Below are positions 7,661-12,500 of a stretch of 12,500 nucleotides of DNA, in pieces. The notes below the pieces were generated by a model. The model searched no databases and was not told where the DNA came from. It saw nothing but the letters and a program-made list of their open reading frames with translations. The number at the start of each line of letters is the position of its first letter. Position 1 is the first letter of the stretch. The position numbers were made by a program, and so were the translations under genes. This DNA is from Penaeus vannamei (Eukaryota; Arthropoda; Malacostraca; Decapoda; Penaeidae). Location: contig NC_091558.1 of the NCBI RefSeq assembly GCF_042767895.1, positions 37,834,274-37,846,773 of the forward strand, read 5' to 3'.

Positions 7661-8060
7661 CATGAAATTTTGTTTGTATGTCTTATCTATTTATCTTCCG
7701 TTCCATTTATATTACTACTTTTGTTTCTGCCTCTTTCTCTGGTGTTTACAATACGAAGGAGTATGAAGAAATTAGGTGTGATTTTGGATTTTTTGATTTG
7801 CTTGGTTGTTTGTTAGTGTTTGTGCGCGTTTTCACGTTTATTTATATATCTTTAATATGAAAAGCAAAGACTGGGAGGAGGAAGAAGAGGACGAACTAGT
7901 GATGAAGAGAAAGACATAAAAATCAAGACGGAGTAGGAAAGGTGGAAGGAAGGAAAGAGGCAAAAGAAACAATTTCTGTTTGATTATCTTGCTTAGTGTT
8001 ATCTTCGTTCCACTTTGCCTTCTTTAGATAAGAAATGCGAATTCACAGGAGAGAAGAATG
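7661..8060 (+). repeat. Dispersed repeat family, copy D (body only, inverted relative to C)
   Basis: Starts exactly where the flank of copy C ends, with CATGAAATTTTGTTTGTA, matching the body start in A (CATGATTTTTGTTTGTA). It continues through the CCGTTCCATTTATAT, AATTAGGTGTGATTTTGGAT, GAGGAAGAAGAGGACGAAC, AGGAAAGGTGGAAGGAAGG and TGCTTAGTGTTAT blocks to about 8060. It lacks the tRNA unit and upstream flank. Its 60-codon frame (7678-7860) resembles one in copy A, but the differences between them are mostly amino-acid changing, so I do not call a gene. Confidence 0.85.
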
Positions 8061-8084
8061 ATCTCTTTTTATAAAGTAGCTAAT

Positions 8085-8870
8085 TATTACCAATATGCAC
8101 TTTCGTAAAGATACTTACGTGGTTTGCTTAATGAAAACCACGTTAGCCAAGATGCAGACACGTAGTTTACCTTTACCTTTAGGCGATTCTCAATCGTACT
8201 GCTGTCATTATTTTTATACTAATGTGTCCTTTCTGTATTTCAAAAGGACCTGTAAACAATAGTTTTAGTTTACGAGTCTACTTTTATCTATACAAACTTG
8301 ATGTTCAGTCTTCAGTAACAAGTTATTAATAAATCCCTCTACCACAAGACATGTAATATTTGGCATATATTTTTCTCAATTTCTTCTATTATGTCCTAAC
8401 AAGACATACCTGATGATGGACTATTTTCTCTAATTACTACTGCTGTCAGTTTTTGATCCATTACACTATAAAATATTTACATGCATTGGCAAAGATTATG
8501 ACTTCAAAAATCTTTTCTCTCTCTCGGCTGAGCAGAAGAAAAAAAAAACGGGAGAAAATGTTTAACAACAAAGGATTCATTTGATTTACTTCATTATAAG
8601 ATTAGCAAAGGTATTTAAGACCTATTTCCTTTTCGTGAACTATGTCGTTAATTACCAATTATACGTTTTCTACTGTTTTCATTATGACTTTAATTGCTGC
8701 TGCCGTAATGATTATCACTGCTGTTATTATCATCATTACCGATTATGATTACTAGGGGTTTAAATCAAAGAAGGGGAAATCTTTCCTGTTCTTCTCTCAC
8801 TTGGATGTTCTTTCCAAATCATTTAGATGTAAAATTGAAGGGACATATTGAGTAGGATTCACTGGCGTAG
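8085..8870 (+). repeat. Second repeat family, copy F1
   Basis: Two blocks match the downstream copy at 11270-12345 in the same order and orientation. Block 1 (8118-8190) reads CGTGGTTTGC..AATGAAA..CCACGTTAGCCAAG, a spacer, then GTTTACCTTTAC. Block 2 (about 8461-8870) contains TTTCTCTCTCGGCTGAGC, AGGATTCA, ACCTATTTCCTTTT, an ATT/ATC array, AGGGG.T.AAA.CAAAGAAGGG, TTTCAAATCATTTAGATGTA in related form, and GAGTAGGATT. Block 1 begins with a possible 8-bp hairpin, CGTGGTTT/AAACCACG. No coding capacity was seen. Confidence 0.75.
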
Positions 8871-9281
8871 ATATCTTGACTTTTGTATAATAGATATCAG
8901 CACAGTTGTCCAACACTCATCTAATGGATGGTTGTCGAGGAATAGGCATGAGATGAACGAATGCAGTTATATAGAATAGTGTAATAGAGGGATTTATTTG
9001 AAATATATATGGGGTGAACGAATGGAAATATATAATTTTAATAGATATGTAATGGAGATAAATTGTATTATTTGTGATCGAGGAATATATTAACTTATTA
9101 CTGCTGACTCCTTTAACAACAAATTCCGACAAATAAAAGTAGACTTGCAAACAAGAGAGGAATACTTGTAAATATGGCTCATTGGTAATTCCGAAATAGG
9201 TATCCTAATGGTAATGTCGATAGAGATCTGTGGAAAGTATTGATGATAACGATAATAGTAACAACAGTGGGCTATTTGATT
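8871..9281. other. AT-rich region, no gene seen
   Basis: The 77-codon minus-strand frame (8917-9150) is Ile/Tyr-rich with no motif. No repeats shared with other parts of the window were noticed. Confidence 0.45.
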
Positions 9282-9428
9282 TTTCTAAGACTGGATATAT
9301 TTCAGTATCTAATAAGGTTTAATATATGACATCTTACTCTTTTTGTGAAACATAACATATATATGTGTAATATGAGTTCTCGTGAAAGCTACAATATAAT
9401 TCTTGTAAAATCAACATATATCATATAT

Positions 9429-9499
9429 GTATCTGTTGTGTAGTGGTTAACACGGTCGCCTCCTACGCGACAGACTCGGGTTCAATCCCCGATGGATAC
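9429..9499 (+). tRNA. tRNA-shaped unit 3, anticodon CCT, inside repeat copy E
   Basis: Acceptor GTATCTG (9429-9435)/TGGATAC (9493-9499) pairs at all seven positions counting G-T. The D stem is GTGT/ACAC, fully Watson-Crick; the D loop AGTGGTTA has the GG pair. The anticodon stem is GTCGC/GCGAC, loop CTCCTAC with CCT at 9462-9464. The variable region has 4 nt, the T stem is TCGGG/CCCGA with loop TTCAATC, and the discriminator base is A. The A box TTGTGTAGTGG is slightly off consensus; the B box GGTTCAATCC fits. No CCA is encoded, as usual in eukaryotes. It is the best-paired copy. It lacks the usual animal tRNA-Arg(CCT) sequence, so its amino-acid identity is uncertain. Confidence 0.65.
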
Positions 9500-9511
9500 A
9501 ATCATAATACA

Positions 9512-9519
9512 TTTTTTTT
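9512..9519 (+). terminator. Candidate Pol III terminator after tRNA unit 3
   Basis: Eight consecutive T's lie 12 nt beyond the tRNA 3' end, a strong RNA polymerase III stop signal. Transcription from the internal A/B boxes would not reach the rest of copy E. Confidence 0.55.
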
Positions 9520-9835
9520 ATGAATTTTTGTTTGCATCTCTATCTACTTACCTACCGTTCCATTTATATTTTTACTTTTGTTTCTGTCTCTTTCTGTGGT
9601 GTTTTCAGGGCGGAGTATGAAGGAATTAAGTTTTTTTTTCTGTTAGTGTTAATGCGTGTGTTCACGAGTTAGCTGTCATATTGGTAATAAGAGAAGCAAA
9701 GACTGAGAGGAGGAAGAAGAGGACGAACAAGTGAAGACAAAGGAATAAAAATGAAGATGGAGTAGGAAAGGTGGAAGGAAGGAAAAAGGCAAAAGAAGCA
9801 AAATTTGCTTTATCCTGCTTAGTGTTATTTAGTGG

Positions 9836-10510
9836 TATTTTTTGTGAGGTAAAAAAATGCGTCGTTTGATTCCGTGGATTGTCTGCGCATGCGTGTTATT
9901 ACCAAGTGAAAGTCGGAATCTCTTCAAGATAAAGGTATCAAAAAGTTGTTGAAACTGTCTCAGATTTGTACGCTGTAAGAGCAGTCTATATTTTCATTTA
10001 AACTGCCATCGTTTGTTGTGCATTTGATCTAAACAAATTTCTAATCATAAACTTTCTTCATGTTTTTTTCTGCTTTTTAACAAAATCCCTAGTTCTGTTG
10101 ACGATATTAAAAACGGTCATCAATGCTGTGAAATTAGTAATATTAACTGACAGCCAATAAAATTGGTTTACAGACTTTACAATCCTCACCAAATGATTTC
10201 TTCTCGATTCACCTGTATCTCTGATTCTATCTTTTCCTCTCACTTTCCTGCATCACTCTCGATGTATCCCTCATTCTTTGTTGCTCCCATTGCCATATTT
10301 TCTTTTCCCTCCCTTTTCTTATTTCCTTCGTCGCACCAGTGCCGCCTCGTGACAATCGCAGAGAAAATATGCATTGGCTTTTGGCTTTGATAATGCCGTG
10401 GCTTCCTCTGGCGAAAGCATCAGCAATGAACAGCGTTTCGGAAGAACTTCACATTGCAAATATCTGTATCTGCCGTTGTGACGAGAAACATTTTACCTGT
10501 ACTTAAATTA
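9836..10510. other. Complex AT-rich region, no gene seen
   Basis: The frames at 10058-10243 (minus) and 10163-10390 (plus) have no family motif that I recognise. A pyrimidine-rich stretch is at 10235-10330. No repeat copies noticed. Confidence 0.45.
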
Positions 10511-10760
10511 CGAATAAAATGGTGAAGAGGATGATGATAATAACAACATAATCATAATCAGAAGAAGAGGAAGATATGAAAAAGAAAAAAGAAAAAAAAG
10601 AAAAAGAGGCTAAATGTATGATCACAATAAGAATAGTGATTATGATAATAACAATAATGATAGTAAAAATAATGCCAACAGTAATAACAAAAAATTATAG
10701 TATTATCAATGATGATAATAATAATGATAAAATTAATGATAATGATAATGATTAGAAAAA
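10511..10760. repeat. Imperfect GAT/AAT array split by a purine tract
   Basis: GATGAT, AATAAC and ATAATC triplets (10525-10560), then a nearly pure A/G stretch (10558-10611), then a longer imperfect AAT/GAT array (10625-10755). The minus-strand Ile/Phe-rich frame is an artefact. Confidence 0.8.
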
Positions 10761-10980
10761 TCAAGAAATAGAAAAATTGCTAGATGATGCTAATGGCACA
10801 GAAGTACTGGAACTATTAGGGATAAATTGCATGTATTCGCTTCTAAGGAAAACAAAATGCTATGTCTGTATGCATTTACTCGTGAGATTATGATATCCAT
10901 GGCATTATCCTTTGTATAATTAGCAAATTAGTATTCATATAATATTTTAAGGTAAAATGGTAACAGTGATCGCTGATCTC
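10761..10980. other. AT-rich linker, no gene seen
   Basis: No motif, repeat copy or RNA gene recognised. Confidence 0.45.
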
Positions 10981-10982
10981 CA

Positions 10983-10990
10983 CCCCCCCC

Positions 10991-11069
<79 letters not shown>

Positions 11070-11092
11070 CTATCTATCTATCTATCTATCTC
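10983..11092. repeat. Compound array: C10, (CT)n, (CTAT)n
   Basis: Ten C's (10983-10992), then about 33 CT units with CTCA and TTTC interruptions to 11061, then TATCTATC tetranucleotides to 11092. All are pyrimidine-rich on the plus strand until the CTAT part. Confidence 0.95.
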
Positions 11093-11269
11093 CATATGCT
11101 AAGACGCAATAAACATCTAAGAGAGAAATAGTAATAGCAACAGAAAAATATGTTCATCAAAGTGAAATATGTTTAATGAGACATATTATTTTGTAAATAT
11201 TTAGCTTCTCTTTTATGAGCAAATACTAATTGAACATGGATTATGCTTCCAAAAAGACAATCTCATGAC
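11093..11269. other. AT-rich linker, no gene seen
   Basis: No motif, repeat copy or RNA gene recognised. Confidence 0.4.
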
Positions 11270-11418
11270 TATGCAATTATGAATATGTATATTCTTTTTA
11301 ATATTCGTTCGTGGTTTGCGTAATGAAATGCCACGTTAGCCAAGCTGCAGACACGAAGTTTACCTTTACGTTTAGTCGATTTATACCTTTTGAAGTCCTT
11401 TCAGAGATCGGCAACGTC

Positions 11419-11464
11419 TGGCACGAGTGCCATACTTGGCACGGAGAGCGCTTATCTATGGCAC
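11419..11464. other. TGGCAC cluster with a 14-bp palindrome
   Basis: TGGCACGAGTGCCA (11419-11432) is a perfect 6-bp inverted repeat around GA. TGGCAC recurs at 11437-11442, 11459-11464 and further off at 11835-11840. The spacing is irregular (18 and 22 bp between starts). It may be the subterminal repeat of a DNA transposon or a protein-binding cluster. It lies in the part of F2 that is absent from F1. Confidence 0.5.
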
Positions 11465-11513
11465 GCTATGTGATGTAGAGGACAAAGAAAAAAATTAAAC
11501 AGCAAAATATTGT

Positions 11514-11729
11514 ATGAGAGAGAGTCTTATCATTATGTCAGCTAGATTTAAAAATCGAGAAATATTGGAAACTACTGCGAATGATCATGCACCCTCCACA
11601 TTAAGTTCCCGAACACTTACCAATGCGGGCCAGAAGTTTCCATCCATGCAGCATACCCTCAGCCCCCATCGCAGTAGGATTGCAACGGATCACTCTGAGG
11701 GTTTGAAGCTCAGTGTGTCCAGATATTAA
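11514..11729 (+). pseudogene. Probable hAT-family transposase C-terminal (dimerisation) fragment
   Basis: This 71-codon open frame ends in TAA at 11727-11729. Residues 42-71 (11637-11726) follow the order of conserved positions in the hAT dimerisation domain of the SCAND3/ZBED-like group as I know it: F-x-S-M, then H-R-S-R-I, then a D-H-S-E-G segment, then L-K-L-S-V-S-R-Y. In intact proteins this region follows the hydrophobic F-S-x-M helix and continues into the C-terminus. Here the upstream RNase H-like catalytic core, the zinc finger and the remaining C-terminus are all absent, and residues 1-40 look unrelated. The DHSEG part seems one residue short. It sits in sequence that copy F1 lacks, which fits an inserted and decayed DNA transposon. 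The match is from memory and by eye; chance similarity is possible. Confidence 0.4.
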
Positions 11730-12352
11730 TATGGTGAGTATGAATGTAAAATTATAAAACATGTATTTCTTGTGACAAAGAATACTAAATGGTACAAAAT
11801 ATTACATTCATTTTGGTATACAGGGCTGAAAAACTGGCACACAAGGTTATTAATAATTAGGCATTAGTTATAAACTGGCAGACTATGCTTTACACTGGTA
11901 AAGGAGATTATGTCTTCAGTATACTAGGGTCTATTTTCTTTCTCTCGACTGAGCATTAACGTTAAATAAATAAAAAATCCCGGAAAAAGGATTCAGTTGA
12001 CATCCTTCCATATAGGATTATCAAACGTACTTAGAACCTATTTCCTTTTTCTGAGCTTATTACTAATTGTACGTTTTTGTCCTTATGTTGCCATTATGTC
12101 CTTAATTGTCACTGCGGTTATGATTATTGTTGTTATTATTATCATTACCAATATCATTAATAGGGGCTGAAACAAAAGAAGGGTAAATATTTCCTTCTCA
12201 TAGTTGACTGTCTTTCAAATCATTTAGATGTAGTTTACGTTCAGCTGAAGGCCATCACTAAATAAGATTAATACTATTCTCGTTTTCGGTTACGTCATGC
12301 TATGCAAGTTATAAACATGAGCTGAAAGATATCTGAGTAGGATTAAGCACCA

Positions 12353-12500
12353 ATGACCCTTATTCAGCCACTTGATCGAGACATACAACTTATAAGAACT
12401 GGCTTCGAGAATGCATACGACCCTACATCAAAAGGAAGGAATTTTCTCACCCTAACGAAACATTTGAACGCATTGCCTTGGATATTTAGCTTATCACGAG
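12353..12500 (+). other. Open frame running off the window edge, weak transposase-like motif
   Basis: From the ATG at 12353 the frame stays open for 49 codons to the window end, with an in-frame TAA (12344) just before. It starts outside the end of repeat F2. The segment T-L-I-Q-P-L-D-R-D-I recalls the S-L-I-Q-P-[LM]-D-x-x-[VI] motif near the last catalytic Asp of Tigger/Jerky-type (pogo superfamily) transposases, but the sequence after it does not clearly follow that family. An open run of this length is not rare by chance. Confidence 0.15.

Larger units (their letters stand above)
9282..9835 (+). repeat. Dispersed repeat family, copy E (flank + tRNA-shaped unit + body)
   Basis: The upstream flank (9282-9428) shares CTAAGACTG, AGGTTTAATAT.GACAT, GTGTAATA and TTCTCGTGAAAGCT with copy C. 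Then come the tRNA unit (9429-9499) and a body (9500-9835) with the same blocks as A, B and D: CCGTTCCATTTATAT, GTTTCTGTCTCTTTC, GAGGAAGAAGAGGACGAAC, AGGAAAGGTGGAAGGAAGG and TGCTTAGTGTTAT. About 40-50 bp in mid-body are deleted relative to A and D, and the far end is lost. The flank has no (CA)n array. Confidence 0.85.
11270..12345 (+). repeat. Second repeat family, copy F2, with about 300-500 bp extra inside
   Basis: Direct-orientation relative of 8085-8870, about 3.2 kb downstream. Block 1 is at 11310-11380; block 2 is at about 11890-12345. The spacing between blocks is about 510 bp here against about 270 bp in F1. The extra sequence includes a TGGCAC-rich stretch and an hAT transposase-like fragment. 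The copies have many substitutions and small indels, so the duplication is old or both are members of an interspersed family. Confidence 0.7.

Noticed and set aside
11732..11742. GGTGAGTATG, a good 5' splice donor match just after the hAT-like fragment
   Set aside because: The preceding frame already ended in TAA, and single donor matches are common by chance.

Overview
The window reads as intergenic or intronic DNA from an invertebrate animal, most likely a decapod crustacean such as a penaeid shrimp. This is inferred from very dense long microsatellites of (CT)n, (AT)n, (CA)n, (TTC)n and AT-rich trinucleotide type, tRNA-related interspersed repeats, and the absence of any credible intact protein gene. 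Most long open frames are simple repeats read as protein (poly-Ser/Leu, Arg-Glu, Ile-Tyr, Thr-His). No operon, bacterial feature or CRISPR array is present, and I see no convincing exon structure.

Layout. 1-600: pyrimidine-rich tract, a GC-rich SINE-like segment with an A-rich tail (minus strand), and an AC-rich array. 780-1070: long (CA)n(TA)n and (TG)n arrays. 1246-1420: a 130-bp-period pair of short repeats. 1964-3280: two copies (A, B) of a dispersed repeat family, A carrying a complete tRNA-shaped gene. 3286-3964: (CT)n, (TTC)n, (TA)n, a near-perfect 52-bp-arm palindrome, then 67 uninterrupted TA repeats. 4527-4690: a degenerate tRNA-Gly-like SINE candidate. 4886-5249: a long CT tract with a nested 7-bp/29-bp higher-order repeat. 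6168-6600: a CpG-rich island with three diverged tandem units. 7221-8060: copies C and D of the dispersed repeat, head to head, with a second tRNA-shaped gene between the inverted arms. 8085-8870 and 11270-12345: two diverged direct copies of another long repeat. 9282-9835: copy E with the third tRNA-shaped gene. 10511-11092: AT-rich trinucleotide, purine and CT/CTAT arrays. 11514-11729: a probable fragment of an hAT transposase dimerisation domain.

The most notable content is the repeat family of copies A-E. Its full form is an upstream flank (about 150-210 bp), a 71-nt unit that folds as a full tRNA cloverleaf with anticodon CCT on a tRNA-Val-like body, and a downstream body of about 330-400 bp. 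Each tRNA unit has recognisable A and B boxes and a run of five or more T's 9-14 nt after its 3' end. Polymerase III should therefore stop before the body, so this is not an ordinary tRNA-headed SINE. I found no multi-gene system. The family and coordinates rest on reading by eye; exact edges are approximate.
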